Source of the DNA: an uncultured Cohaesibacter sp.
GTDB lineage: Bacteria > Pseudomonadota > Alphaproteobacteria > Rhizobiales > Cohaesibacteraceae
Reading direction: 5' to 3'
Length of the DNA: 64,000 nt
Assembly (NCBI RefSeq): GCF_963666525.1
Contig: NZ_OY762905.1
Coordinates: 3,017,501 to 3,081,500, forward strand
This document shows, in pieces, positions 18,001-27,427 of this stretch; within the stretch, counting starts at the first letter, position 1, and each line of letters begins with the position of its first letter. Below the pieces are notes generated by a model. The model saw only the letters and a list, made by a program, of their open reading frames with translations. It was not told the origin of the DNA and searched no databases. A program made the position numbers and the translations under genes.

Positions 18001-19521
18001 ATGGCACATTCCATTTCAGATTCCCAACCCGCAGTCGTCGTTGCCCATCGGGGCCTTCTGACCTTCGGCCTGATGCTGGCGACGATTATGCAGGTGCTGG
18101 ACACGACCATCGCCAACGTGGCACTGCCGCACATGTCGGCGTCGCTGGGCGCTGCGCAACATGAGATCAACTGGGTTCTGACCTCCTATATCGTCGCGTC
18201 GGCCATTGCCACGCCTCTGACGGGCTGGCTCAGCGACCGTGTTGGTCAGAAGCCGCTGTTCCTGTTTGCTGTGGCCGGCTTTACCGTGGCTTCGGCGCTG
18301 TGCGGGATTGCGACGAGCCTTGGCGAAATGGTGGCCTTCCGTATTTTGCAGGGGCTTTGTGGTGCCATGATTGCGCCACTGGCGCAGACGGTCATTCTCA
18401 ACATCAACCCCAAGGAACGCCTCGCCCAGGCCATGGCAATTTATGGCATGGGGATCATGGTCGCGCCGATCATCGGGCCGACGCTCGGGGGATGGCTCAC
18501 CGAGAGTGTCAACTGGCGCTGGGTGTTTCTGGTCAACGTGCCGGTCGGGATTCTCTGCATCGTCATGCTGATGATCTACATGCCCAATTCCGACGTTCGC
18601 AAACGCAATTTCGACTTCTTCGGCTTTGCAATGCTGGCGCTTGGGGTCGGCTCACTGCAGCTGATGCTTGACCGTGGCTCGGACAACAACTGGTTTGAAA
18701 GTGTCGAGACCTGGATTGAACTGGGTCTGGTTGTTTCCGGCTTGTGGGTCTATCTGGTGCATTCGCTGACCACCAAAAACCCCTTCGTCGATCTGCGGAT
18801 CTTCAAGGACTCGAACTTCGCCCTTGCCTCGGTCGTGATGTTCCTCATCGGCCTGTCGCTGTTCTCCGGTCTTGCCCTGTTGCCGCCGTTGCTGCAGAAC
18901 TTCCTTGGCTATTCGGTTCTGTCTTCGGGCGAGCTGATGGCCCCTCGCGGCTTGGCCTCAATGGTGGCGATGATGATCGTCGGGCGCGCCAGCCATAGGG
19001 TTGATGCGCGGGTAATGATGGTGTTTGGGGCCCTGGTGATGACCTGGTCGCTCTGGATGATGACCGGATTCAACCTGCAGATGGATTCCTGGCTGATCAT
19101 CGTGACCGGCGCCCTGCAGGGCTTCGGCATGGGCTTCATATTCGTGCCACTCTCGACCATGGCCTTCATGACGCTCTCTCCCTCGCTGCGCGGGGATGGC
19201 ACCGCGATGTATGCCCTTGTGCGCAACATGGGGCAGGGGATCGGCGTTTCGATGGTATCCGCTGTTCTGACCAACATGATGCAGGTGAACCATGCTGAAC
19301 TGGCCACACGCATCACATCGACGTCCGATGCTGTCCAATCCCATGCTCCGGGCCTGCTTTCCGGTGCCGCGAGCACTGTTTACACCGTCAACGCGCTGGT
19401 CACGCAGCAGTCGGCCATTCTGAGCTATATCGATGACTTCTGGCTGATGGCCCTGCTCAGTCTGGTATCCATTCCCCTGCTGCTCCTTCTGCGCAAGCCA
19501 AAGGCGAAGGCGGGTCAGTAG
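18001..19521 (+). CDS. emrB: DHA2-family MFS multidrug efflux pump, EmrB type
   Basis: A 506-aa drug:proton antiporter with about 14 predicted membrane helices. The MFS motif A is GWLSDRVGQKP, and the DHA2 start region QVLDTTIANVALP carries the conserved acidic residue in helix 1. The ATG with AGGAAA 7 bases upstream is used; a longer in-frame version from 17971 would overlap the hairpin. It forms a tripartite efflux system with the preceding EmrA-like protein. Substrates cannot be deduced. Confidence 0.93.
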   Translation: MAHSISDSQPAVVVAHRGLLTFGLMLATIMQVLDTTIANVALPHMSASLGAAQHEINWVLTSYIVASAIATPLTGWLSDRVGQKPLFLFAVAGFTVASALCGIATSLGEMVAFRILQGLCGAMIAPLAQTVILNINPKERLAQAMAIYGMGIMVAPIIGPTLGGWLTESVNWRWVFLVNVPVGILCIVMLMIYMPNSDVRKRNFDFFGFAMLALGVGSLQLMLDRGSDNNWFESVETWIELGLVVSGLWVYLVHSLTTKNPFVDLRIFKDSNFALASVVMFLIGLSLFSGLALLPPLLQNFLGYSVLSSGELMAPRGLASMVAMMIVGRASHRVDARVMMVFGALVMTWSLWMMTGFNLQMDSWLIIVTGALQGFGMGFIFVPLSTMAFMTLSPSLRGDGTAMYALVRNMGQGIGVSMVSAVLTNMMQVNHAELATRITSTSDAVQSHAPGLLSGAASTVYTVNALVTQQSAILSYIDDFWLMALLSLVSIPLLLLLRKPKAKAGQ

Positions 19522-19550
19522 GATCGGAGTTTCGATCTCGCGGCAAAGTC

Positions 19551-19570
19551 GCCGACCGCTTCCGGTCGGC
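19551..19570. terminator. Hairpin between convergent emrB and lysR genes
   Basis: Perfect 8-bp stem GCCGACCG / CGGTCGGC with a CTTC loop, immediately after the lysR stop on the minus strand and 30 bases after the emrB stop. There is little T tract, so termination is plausible but not certain. Confidence 0.5.
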
Positions 19571-19571
19571 G

Positions 19572-20459
19572 TCATTCCTTGGCAACGCCATATTCGCCAC
19601 AAAGCCTCGCCAGAAGTGTGTGCAGTCGGTCGATGACCTCACCACGTGGGGCGTTGAGGCGTTCGACAATGCCGATGCGCCGCGTGATCTGGGGGGTTCC
19701 GAAGGGCAATTTGACCAGTGTGGAGGCTTCCGGCGACTGGATTGCCGTATGCGGCACCACGGAAACCCCTAGCCCCTGCCGCACGCAGCTGACAATCGCG
19801 CCGATCGTATCGATTTCCGCGACATCCAGTGTGACCACGCCCAGTCGTGAAATCTCGGTGTCGATAAGATTCGCCAGCGGCACGTTGGTGGTAAATCTGA
19901 CAAATGGATAGCTTCCGAGCAAATGGATTGCATCGCGCTCGGTTACTGTCTCCGGCGCAATTATCCATAGAGGCTCATGCAAAAAGGGACTCCACTTTAG
20001 TTGGGGGGGCAGACTCACATGCTCGGCCACGACCGCTGCATCGAGACGCCCCGCAGCAACGTCAGCGATCATCGAAGAGGAAAAACCGACCCGTAAATTG
20101 ATCTTCAAGGCGGGATAACGGTCGTGCATGACAACCACAGCTTGCGGCAACAGGTTGAGGGCGCTGGTGCGCACCGTACCGATGCGGATCGTCCCTGCGA
20201 TCTTCTGCCCCTTGAGACTGGTGATCGCATTTTCTTCGAGATGTAAAATTTCTTTCGCCAATTCAAGAACCTGATACCCCTCGGCCGTCAGGCTGGGGGG
20301 GCGGGAGCGGCGCTCGAAGATCTTCACACTCAGCTCTGACTCAAGCGCCTGGATCTGCTGGCTGACGGCAGAGGGGGTGAGGCCCACAACCTCTGCAGCC
20401 TTGGCAAAGGTGCGGTAGGAGGCGATTGCCACTAAAGTTTTAAGCTGTCGGGTATCCAT
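19572..20459 (-). CDS. LysR-family transcriptional regulator
   Basis: A 295-aa LysR protein of standard length. The N-terminal helix-turn-helix covers about residues 1-60 (LTPSAVSQQIQALE), followed by the periplasmic-binding-like effector domain. It is divergent from the dehydrogenase-RraA-Tct operon with a 185-base gap, the classic LysR arrangement, so it most likely regulates that operon in response to the imported acid. I could not settle on a clear T-N11-A site in the gap. Confidence 0.93.
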   Translation of the reverse strand: MDTRQLKTLVAIASYRTFAKAAEVVGLTPSAVSQQIQALESELSVKIFERRSRPPSLTAEGYQVLELAKEILHLEENAITSLKGQKIAGTIRIGTVRTSALNLLPQAVVVMHDRYPALKINLRVGFSSSMIADVAAGRLDAAVVAEHVSLPPQLKWSPFLHEPLWIIAPETVTERDAIHLLGSYPFVRFTTNVPLANLIDTEISRLGVVTLDVAEIDTIGAIVSCVRQGLGVSVVPHTAIQSPEASTLVKLPFGTPQITRRIGIVERLNAPRGEVIDRLHTLLARLCGEYGVAKE

Positions 20460-20644
20460 ATCACATCCAGTTTTTCTTAATCTAATAACCAGAATTTTTC
20501 GCTTCCATAAAGATATTTTTTCTTACTACCATTTTGCCTAGAGGAGGGAGCGCGCATAACTGTTGGGAGGCAGGCGCGACACCAATCTGAAAATTGAGAA
20601 CTAAATCGCTTTCCGCATCAGCGGGAAGGCGGGAGGATTTTACC

Positions 20645-21637
20645 ATGTCACAGACGATCCTTGTCACGGGACCGGATCTGGCGCCAGCAGCCCAGAGGCT
20701 TGTGCAAGAGCACGGCTTCGAGACGGTACACACCCCAGCCTATGCGGCCAGCGAGGTGATTGCTGACTTTCTAGTCAAGACCGATGCCGTTGCGGTGGTC
20801 TCCCGCATGGGCCGGATCGACGCCAATGTCATCGAAAGCGCCCCATCCCTGCGGGTCATCTCCAAACACGGTGTCGGGGTCGACAATATCGACGTCGCAG
20901 CAGCCGCAGCCAAAGGCATTCCCGTGCTCAAGGCGACGGGGGCCAATGCGGTTTCGGTTGCCGAACACGCCATCGCCCTGATGATGACCGTGGTCAAGCG
21001 GATCCTTCCCCTTGATGCCAGCCTGCGGCAGGGCCGATGGGAAAAGCCCGGCTTCAAGGGCAGGGAGCTTGCCGGATCTACGCTGGCTCTGATGGGCATG
21101 GGAGCGATTGCCCAGGAAACCGGCCGTATCGCCCGGGGCATCGGGCTCGATCTCGTCGGCTATGATCCCTACGCACCGAAGGAAGCCTTCGAGGCTCTGG
21201 GTGTCAAACGGGTCGCGCGGTTTGAAGAGCTTCTGGAACACGCCGATATTCTCAGCCTGCATTGCCCGCTCAATGACCATACCCGCCAGATCATCAATGC
21301 CGAGAGCATTCGGCAGATGCCGCAAGGCAGCTACATCATCAATACGGCGCGCGGCGGGTTGATCGATGAGGACGCGCTGTTGTCTGCAGTCCAGTCAGGC
21401 CATCTGTTCGGCGCCGGCCTTGACACCTTTGCCAGCGAGCCGCCCGCCGAGGATCACCCCTTCTGGAAGGAGCCGCGCATTGTCGCAACGCCGCACATCG
21501 GCGGGGTGACCCGCGAGGCAAATGAACGCGTTGGCGTGCAGGCAGTAAGCGGGATTTTTCAGATCCTGAATGGCGAACCCGTCTCGAAGGACCGGTACGC
21601 CAACTGGAACCTGCTGGCGGAAGCCGGTCAGAATTAA
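20645..21637 (+). CDS. D-isomer-specific 2-hydroxyacid dehydrogenase
   Basis: A 330-aa NAD(P)-dependent dehydrogenase of the SerA/hydroxypyruvate reductase type, without the ACT domain of long SerA. The nucleotide-binding loop is GMGAIA and the catalytic triad is visible: Arg in NTARGG, Glu in ASEPP, His in TPHIGG. The ATG at 20645 has GGGAGG upstream; the longer in-frame ORF is not used. It is the first gene of a long operon and would interconvert a 2-hydroxy and a 2-keto acid. The 32014 gene is a paralogue. Confidence 0.92.
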   Translation: MSQTILVTGPDLAPAAQRLVQEHGFETVHTPAYAASEVIADFLVKTDAVAVVSRMGRIDANVIESAPSLRVISKHGVGVDNIDVAAAAAKGIPVLKATGANAVSVAEHAIALMMTVVKRILPLDASLRQGRWEKPGFKGRELAGSTLALMGMGAIAQETGRIARGIGLDLVGYDPYAPKEAFEALGVKRVARFEELLEHADILSLHCPLNDHTRQIINAESIRQMPQGSYIINTARGGLIDEDALLSAVQSGHLFGAGLDTFASEPPAEDHPFWKEPRIVATPHIGGVTREANERVGVQAVSGIFQILNGEPVSKDRYANWNLLAEAGQN

Positions 21638-21657
21638 TCACATTTGGAGTAGACACA

Positions 21658-22332
21658 ATGGATATCGGATTTCGGATTTGCAAACGGGAGAGAGTTGCGC
21701 CGAAGGAGCTTGTCGAAGCCTATAAGAAGGTGCCGGTCGCAAATGTCTCGGACAGCATGTTCCGCATGACGGCTGGCGGGGCGAACCTGCGGCCCATGCA
21801 TGCCAGTGGCGGCATGGCCGGACCGGCGCTGACGGTAAAGGCCCGTCCGGGCGACAATCTGATGTTTCAGAAAGCAATCGATCTGGCCGAGCCCGGCGAC
21901 ATCATCGTGGTGGATGCCGGTGGCGATCTCACCAACGCCCTGATGGGCGAACTGATGCTTGCCTGGGCCATTCAGCGCGGCGTGGCCGGATTTGTCATCA
22001 ACGGTGCCATTCGTGACGTTGACGCCTTTGTTGCGACCAACCTGCCGACCTATGCTGCCGGAGTTTCCCATCGAGGCCCCTACAAGGATGGCCCCGGAGA
22101 GATCAATGTTCCGGTCAGCATCAACGGCATGGTCATCGAACCAGGCGACATCATCATCGGCGACTCCGACGGTGTGCTCGCCGTTCCGTTGGCTCATGCA
22201 GAGGAAATTCTCAAGAAGGCGCAGGCAAAGCACAGTGCGGAGACGCGCCAGTTGCAGAATATTTCTGAAGGAAAGAACGATCGCAGCTGGGTGGACGCTG
22301 CTCTCAAGGCAAAAGGTTGTATTCTCACTTAA
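21658..22332 (+). CDS. RraA-family protein, probable 4-hydroxy-4-methyl-2-oxoglutarate-type aldolase
   Basis: A 224-aa member of the RraA/MenG-like fold. Catalytic members are divalent-metal aldolases or decarboxylases (HMG/CHA aldolase, oxaloacetate decarboxylase). Features are GDIIVVDAGG, GELMLAWA and IRDVDAF; the last keeps the Arg-Asp-x2-Asp/Glu signature associated with catalysis, so a role as RNase E regulator is unlikely. It lies 20 bases after the dehydrogenase, in the same order as in the cassette at 32014. It probably cleaves a pathway 2-keto acid. Confidence 0.85.
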   Translation: MDIGFRICKRERVAPKELVEAYKKVPVANVSDSMFRMTAGGANLRPMHASGGMAGPALTVKARPGDNLMFQKAIDLAEPGDIIVVDAGGDLTNALMGELMLAWAIQRGVAGFVINGAIRDVDAFVATNLPTYAAGVSHRGPYKDGPGEINVPVSINGMVIEPGDIIIGDSDGVLAVPLAHAEEILKKAQAKHSAETRQLQNISEGKNDRSWVDAALKAKGCILT

Positions 22333-22364
22333 AACTGAATCAAACGCATGAAGGGAGGAGAATC

Positions 22365-23318
22365 ATGCAAAGGATTTTCAAGACACTCGCGGTAGCCACC
22401 GCATTTGTGGCCGTGACGGGAACCGCCTATGCGGAATATCCAGACAAGCCGGTCAAGGTGATTGTCGGTTACTCCGCCGGCGGTGGCACGGATGTCATGG
22501 CGCGCACCGTCGCACCATTTCTGGAAAAATATCTCGGCGATGGCGTCAGCATCGTTGTCAAGAACGTTCCCGGTGCCAGTGGCCAGATCGGCGTGACCGA
22601 AGTGGCCAATGCAGACAAGGATGGCTACACGCTCGGCACCTATAACCTGCCCGGCATGATGGCCCGTACCCTTGACCGCAAGGCCGATTATGATGCCAGC
22701 AGCTTCACCTATCTGGCCAACGTGGTCAACGATCCCAACGTGATCGTGACCTCCAAGAAAAGCGGCCTCGACACGATGGAAAAGCTGTTGGCCGAAGCCA
22801 AGGCCAATCCGCTTGCCATTACGGTCGGCATGTCCAGCCTTGGCGGTGACGACCACTTCCTGCTGAACAAGCTGCAGACCATGACCGGAACGGAATTCAC
22901 CATCGTGCCTTTCCGCGGTTCGGCTCCGGCGCGTACAGCCCTGATGGGTGGCCATGTTGCAATGGGCATCCTCAATATCTCGGAAGTATCTGCATTCAAA
23001 GACGAAATCAACGTACTTGGCGTTGCTCTGGAAGAGCGCTCCGAATTTGCTCCAGACGTTCCGACCTTCAAGGAACAGGGTGTCGATCTTGTCAATGGGT
23101 CCATGCGCGGCTTTGTTGCTCCTGCGGGTCTGCCTGATGATGTCAAGACAAAGCTGATTGCCGCGTTTGACAAGCTGAAGGACGACGCCGAGTTCAAGGC
23201 TGCCATGAGCGCAACGGCAAATCCGGTACAGGTTGTCACCGGTGACGCCTTTGAAGCTCTGAACGCCGATCTCCTCGATCTTGCAAAGAAAGTTTGGAAA
23301 GAGAGCCCCTGGCGTTGA
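22365..23318 (+). CDS. TctC-type tripartite tricarboxylate transporter binding protein
   Basis: A 317-aa periplasmic receptor of the TTT (Bug) family. The signal peptide ends about TAYA (residue 23), followed by the family start EYPDKPVKVIVGYSAGGGTD. The ATG has GGGAGGAGA upstream. It works with the TctB and TctA genes that follow. A typical terminator hairpin sits between it and tctB. It is closely similar to the second TctC at 26398: both share RKADYDASSFTYLAN and end in PWR. Confidence 0.93.
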   Translation: MQRIFKTLAVATAFVAVTGTAYAEYPDKPVKVIVGYSAGGGTDVMARTVAPFLEKYLGDGVSIVVKNVPGASGQIGVTEVANADKDGYTLGTYNLPGMMARTLDRKADYDASSFTYLANVVNDPNVIVTSKKSGLDTMEKLLAEAKANPLAITVGMSSLGGDDHFLLNKLQTMTGTEFTIVPFRGSAPARTALMGGHVAMGILNISEVSAFKDEINVLGVALEERSEFAPDVPTFKEQGVDLVNGSMRGFVAPAGLPDDVKTKLIAAFDKLKDDAEFKAAMSATANPVQVVTGDAFEALNADLLDLAKKVWKESPWR

Positions 23319-23325
23319 TTTGAGC

Positions 23326-23354
23326 GGTGCGGGGGTAACCTCGCACCCCTTTTT
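23326..23354 (+). terminator. Internal terminator/attenuator after tctC
   Basis: GGTGCG (23326-23331) pairs with CGCACC (23342-23347), extended by inner G-C pairs, then CC and TTTTT. It is an intrinsic-terminator shape inside the operon, probably partial, so that the binding protein is made in excess over the membrane subunits. Confidence 0.7.
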
Positions 23355-23378
23355 GTTCCCACCAACGGAGCGTCTTGC

Positions 23379-23840
23379 ATGCATAACAAATCCACACATC
23401 GGTTTCTGCGCCCGGAGACGGTAACGGCATTTTGTATTATCGTCGTTGCGGCGAGCTTTCTGATCCCGACAACTGAATTGGCACCCCTTTCTGCGCTTCT
23501 GCCCGCAGCGATGCTTGTTGGTCTTATCCTGCTGGCCATCGTCATGATGATTTCGGACCAGCGCAAGGCCTCGGCCGGCGAAGAGGCCAAGCCTGTCGTC
23601 AAGTCTCCCAAACGGGTCTTTGGGGCCTTCTGTCTGATCGCGCTTTATTGCATCGCGGTTGATCTGATCGGCTTCTACCCGAGCACGGCCATTTCCCTGC
23701 CGCTGGTCGCCTATATTTTCGGCTATCGCGATCTGCGCGGGCTGGCGATCGCAACGGTCATCGTTCTTGTAGCAATCTACCTGATTTTCAGTGTGTCGAT
23801 GTCGCAGGAATTTCCAATCGGTCTTTTGTGGGCGGAGTGA
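23379..23840 (+). CDS. TctB-type small membrane subunit
   Basis: A 153-aa protein with four predicted membrane helices, as expected of TctB. It lies between tctC and tctA with 6 bases to the latter. TctB is required with TctA for proton- or sodium-driven uptake of di- and tricarboxylates in the TTT family. Confidence 0.9.
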   Translation: MHNKSTHRFLRPETVTAFCIIVVAASFLIPTTELAPLSALLPAAMLVGLILLAIVMMISDQRKASAGEEAKPVVKSPKRVFGAFCLIALYCIAVDLIGFYPSTAISLPLVAYIFGYRDLRGLAIATVIVLVAIYLIFSVSMSQEFPIGLLWAE

Positions 23841-23846
23841 GCTATC

Positions 23847-25355
23847 ATGTATTCTGATCTTATCCAGTCTCTGCCCGATGTTCTGGCCTGGACCAATCTG
23901 GCCGCTCTCGTGATCGGCGTCCTGGCCGGCATTATCGTCGGTGCCATGCCGGGGCTGAGCGCGACCATGGCTATTTCGGTGCTGGTTCCCTTCACCTTCG
24001 GGCTGGAACCGCTGGTCGCGCTTGGCCTGATGGCCGGCATCTACAACGGCGCCATGTATGGCGGCGCCATTCCTGCCGTTCTGTTGCGCATTCCCGGCAC
24101 CCCGGCGGCGGTGGCGACCACCTTTGATGGCTACCCGATGGCGCAGCGCGGCGAAGGCGGCTATGCGCTTCAGGTGGCCGTCGTGTCCTCGGCCTTCGGC
24201 GGCGTGGCCAGTGCCTTTGCGCTGATGCTGCTGGCGCCTCCGCTGTCGCGTGTCACGCTGCTGTTTGGTCCTGCGGAAGTCTTCTGGGTGGCTGTCTTCG
24301 GCCTGTGCAGCATCATCTTCCTGCTGGGCGGCAATGTCGCCAAGGGTCTGATCAGCGCCTGCTTCGGTGTCTTTGTTTCGGTGGTCGGGTCCGACCCGAT
24401 CTTCGGCAACGACCGCTATACCTTTGATCGGCTGGAGCTGTTGGACGGCATTCATATCGTCATCCTGCTGGTCGGGCTCTATGCGTTGCCCCCTGTCATC
24501 GACCTTCTGGAAAGCCCGTTGAAAACGGAAAATTCAGCTGGCGATCATCTGGGCACCGAACCGATCTGGCGTACCTTTCCCCGTATGCTCCGCTTCTGGA
24601 AGACATGGATCCGTTCGGCCCTGATCGGCATCTGGATCGGTATCCTGCCAGGGGCTGGTGGATCAATGGCCGCCTTCATGTCCTATAACGAGGCCCGGCG
24701 CGCCAGCAAGACGCCCGAGACCTGGGGTCATGGCGAGCCGGAAGGCGTAGCCGCGTCCGAGACGGCCAACAATGCCGATACGGCAGCCGCACTCATTCCT
24801 GCCCTGACGCTCGGTATTCCGGGTACGGCGGTTGCTGCCATCATGCTCGGTGGCTTGCTGATCCATGGGCTGCAACCCGGCCCGATGTTGTTCCGCAACA
24901 ACCCGGACATCGTCTTCGGCTTCATGTGGCAATTCCTGTTCGGCGCCATCCTGCTGGTGTTTCTCGGCGGCTCTTTGGCGACCAACAGCTTTGCCAAGCT
25001 GCTGAAGTTGCCGCGCCCGCTGCTCGGCTCGGTCATCATCGTGCTGATGCTGATTGGCGTCTACTCGATCCACGGACGGATGTTCGATGTCTATCTGATG
25101 CTCGGTTTCGGGGCCATTGGTTACGTCATGGACAAACTGAAGTTTCCGCTGCCCCCGGTGGTTCTGGGGCTGATCCTTGGCGGCTTCGCAGAAGAAAACC
25201 TGCGTCTTGCGCTGCGCATCGGTCGCGGTGACTGGATTGTGCTGTTCCAGAATGTCACCAGTCTGGTGCTGGTCGCCCTGACGGTTGCGGTTGTCGTCGG
25301 CCCGATGATCAAGAAGCGGGTTGTCAAAGCCAGAAAAACGGAGGGCAAGGTCTAG
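23847..25355 (+). CDS. TctA-type large membrane subunit
   Basis: A 502-aa transport channel with about 11-12 hydrophobic segments and the two family motifs GAMPGLSATMA (near residue 32) and ILPGAGGSMAAF. It ends two bases before the amidohydrolase gene, so transport and hydrolysis are tightly linked. A paralogue lies at 35235. Confidence 0.93.
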   Translation: MYSDLIQSLPDVLAWTNLAALVIGVLAGIIVGAMPGLSATMAISVLVPFTFGLEPLVALGLMAGIYNGAMYGGAIPAVLLRIPGTPAAVATTFDGYPMAQRGEGGYALQVAVVSSAFGGVASAFALMLLAPPLSRVTLLFGPAEVFWVAVFGLCSIIFLLGGNVAKGLISACFGVFVSVVGSDPIFGNDRYTFDRLELLDGIHIVILLVGLYALPPVIDLLESPLKTENSAGDHLGTEPIWRTFPRMLRFWKTWIRSALIGIWIGILPGAGGSMAAFMSYNEARRASKTPETWGHGEPEGVAASETANNADTAAALIPALTLGIPGTAVAAIMLGGLLIHGLQPGPMLFRNNPDIVFGFMWQFLFGAILLVFLGGSLATNSFAKLLKLPRPLLGSVIIVLMLIGVYSIHGRMFDVYLMLGFGAIGYVMDKLKFPLPPVVLGLILGGFAEENLRLALRIGRGDWIVLFQNVTSLVLVALTVAVVVGPMIKKRVVKARKTEGKV

Positions 25356-25357
25356 GC

Positions 25358-26380
25358 ATGGTGGCAGCAAGTCCTCACTTCAAGGTTCGCACGGACTGGC
25401 TCCAACAGGTGCGTGAAGAGGTAATCGATCCCGGCCAGCCGATCTTTGATTGCCATCACCACCTGTGGGATCGCCCCGAGGGGCGGTATCGCGCCGCCGA
25501 ACTGGCAGAGGATGTCCACGATGGCCACGATATACGCGCCAGTCTTTATGTCCAGTGCCGGACCGGCTATCTGGAAGAAGGGCCGGAAACCATGCGTCCC
25601 CTGGGGGAGGTACACACCATTCTCGACTGGTGCCAGGCGCAACCTTTCCTGCCTGTGGGGATTGTGGCCTTTGCCGATCTTCAACTGGGCGATGCAGTGC
25701 GCCCGGTTCTCGAAGCGCTCACGGCTGCTGGCAACGGGCGCATCGTCGGTGTCCGCAACACCACCGCCTGGCATCCGGATCCGGTCGTGCGGTCCAACCC
25801 GCGTCCTGCTCCTGAGGGGCTTTTGCGGACCCGATCCTTTCTGGAAGGGGCGCGTGCGGTGGCCGAAGCCGGGCTTTGTCTTGATATCTGGGCCTATCAA
25901 AACCAGCTTGCCGAGGTGTTGGCGCTGGCGCGGGCCGTGCCGGAGCTCAACATTGTTCTGGACCATTGCGGTGGTCCACTGGGCATCGGCCCCTGTCGCA
26001 TGGATGATCCGGACAGCTTTGCCGATTGGCGCAACGCCCTCGTCGGCCTTGCGGCTGAGCCCAATGTGATGATCAAGATCGGAGGGTTCGGCCTCAGCGT
26101 GATGGGCTACCGCTACGCCGATGCGGCCTGTCCACCGCAGTCTGACAGACTTGCCGATGACTGGCGGCCGCATGTTGAGACCTGTCTTGACCTTTTCGGC
26201 TCCGGGCGGGCCATGTTCGAGAGCAATTTCCCGGTCGACAAGGGACAGTTCTCCTACAGGACCCTATGGAATGCCTTCAAGCGCCTTGCATCGGGGTGCG
26301 ATGCCTGGGACAGAGACAATCTGTTCTGGCGCACTGCCGCTCGTTGCTACGGCATCGATGAAACTGTTTTCACGACATAA
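25358..26380 (+). CDS. Amidohydrolase_2 family metal-dependent hydrolase (lactonase-like)
   Basis: A 340-aa cytoplasmic TIM-barrel hydrolase without a signal peptide. The metal motif FDCHHHLW, the central LDHCGGPLG and the late FESNFPVDK are those of sugar-acid and dicarboxylate lactonases (L-fuconolactonase, LigI-like). It is inserted between tctA and a second tctC gene. It likely opens a lactone related to the operon's transported acid. With the SMP-30 protein at 30221 the operon encodes two unrelated lactonase folds. Confidence 0.88.
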   Translation: MVAASPHFKVRTDWLQQVREEVIDPGQPIFDCHHHLWDRPEGRYRAAELAEDVHDGHDIRASLYVQCRTGYLEEGPETMRPLGEVHTILDWCQAQPFLPVGIVAFADLQLGDAVRPVLEALTAAGNGRIVGVRNTTAWHPDPVVRSNPRPAPEGLLRTRSFLEGARAVAEAGLCLDIWAYQNQLAEVLALARAVPELNIVLDHCGGPLGIGPCRMDDPDSFADWRNALVGLAAEPNVMIKIGGFGLSVMGYRYADAACPPQSDRLADDWRPHVETCLDLFGSGRAMFESNFPVDKGQFSYRTLWNAFKRLASGCDAWDRDNLFWRTAARCYGIDETVFTT

Positions 26381-26397
26381 ACTGGGAGGAAATTGTC

Positions 26398-27348
26398 ATG
26401 AAAAGAACCTTTGCTGTCGCTGCGCTTCTGGCAGCTTCAACACTCGCCTTTCCTGCTCTGGCGGAATATCCGGAAAAGCCCATCGAAATTGTGGTTGGCT
26501 ATTCGGCCGGTGGAGGAACCGACGTCATGGCCCGCGCCGTGGCCAAATATTTCGAGACCGCGCTCGGCAATGGCGCTTCCGTCGTAGTCAAGAACATGCC
26601 CGGAGCAGGGGGGCAGATCGGCTTTACCGAAGTTGCCAAGGCCAAACCCGACGGCTACACGCTCGGCACCTTCAACCTGCCGGCCGCCCTGGCACTGACG
26701 TATGACAGAAAAGCGGATTACGACGCATCAAGCTTCACCTATCTTGCCAATTTCGTTGAGGACCCGAATACCGTTGTGGTCAGTGCCACGTCAGAGTTCG
26801 AGACGCTGGATCAGTTGCTCACGGCTGCCAAGGCCGACCCGGGCGCCATCACCATGGGCCTGTCTGCGCTGGGGGGAAATGATCATTTTGCCGCCAACAT
26901 GATCTCGGATGCGGCCGGTGTCGAATTCACCCTTGTACCGTTCAAGGGTGCATCGATGGCGCGCACGGCTCTGATGGGACAGCATGTTGCAGCAGGTACC
27001 ATGACGCTGAGCCAGACCGTATCCTTCAAGGATGATCTGCGCGTGCTGGCCGTTCTTTCCGACAAACGTTCGTCTTTCCGTCCGGATGTGCCAACCGCCA
27101 GAGAACTTGGCTACGATGTCAAGATGTCATCGCTGCGCGGCATTGTTGCACCGGCCGGGCTGCCCGCAGAGATCACTGAAAAGCTGCGCAAGGCATTGAC
27201 CGACGTGAATGCCATGGAGGATTTCCAGTCCATGATGGCAAAGCAGGGCAATCCGATGTCCTTTGTCGCAGGCAAGGATTTCGAGGATATCGCCACGCAA
27301 CAGAACGAAGTTGCAAAAGGCATTTGGGAAAAGACCCCCTGGAGATGA
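26398..27348 (+). CDS. Second TctC-type binding protein in the same operon
   Basis: A 316-aa periplasmic receptor with a signal peptide ending about ALA (residue 22) and the same opening EYPEKPIEIVVGYSAGGGTD as the first TctC. It has no TctA or TctB of its own and probably shares those at 23379-25355, widening substrate range. Divergence from its paralogue is spread along the protein rather than confined to one end, which suggests an old tandem duplication. A short hairpin follows. Confidence 0.92.
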   Translation: MKRTFAVAALLAASTLAFPALAEYPEKPIEIVVGYSAGGGTDVMARAVAKYFETALGNGASVVVKNMPGAGGQIGFTEVAKAKPDGYTLGTFNLPAALALTYDRKADYDASSFTYLANFVEDPNTVVVSATSEFETLDQLLTAAKADPGAITMGLSALGGNDHFAANMISDAAGVEFTLVPFKGASMARTALMGQHVAAGTMTLSQTVSFKDDLRVLAVLSDKRSSFRPDVPTARELGYDVKMSSLRGIVAPAGLPAEITEKLRKALTDVNAMEDFQSMMAKQGNPMSFVAGKDFEDIATQQNEVAKGIWEKTPWR

Positions 27349-27354
27349 TACGCT

Positions 27355-27368
27355 GGCGGCGTGCCGCC
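27355..27368 (+). promoter_or_regulatory. Intercistronic hairpin after the second tctC
   Basis: GGCGG-CGTG-CCGCC, a perfect 5-bp GC stem with a tetraloop, without a T tract. It is likely a 3'-end stabiliser or processing element between the TctC and DctP genes. Confidence 0.5.
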
Positions 27369-27427
27369 GTGCCTGCGTTGTTAATTGTCCGAGAGGAGGA
27401 GCTCTTCGGCAACCATTGGAGGAAATC

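Noticed and set aside
22329-24455. A 708-codon open frame on the minus strand across tctC-tctB-tctA
   Set aside because: It is antisense to three clear membrane-transport genes. The predicted protein is rich in His, Gln, Arg and Asp with no recognisable domain, as expected from the reverse complement of GC-rich coding DNA.
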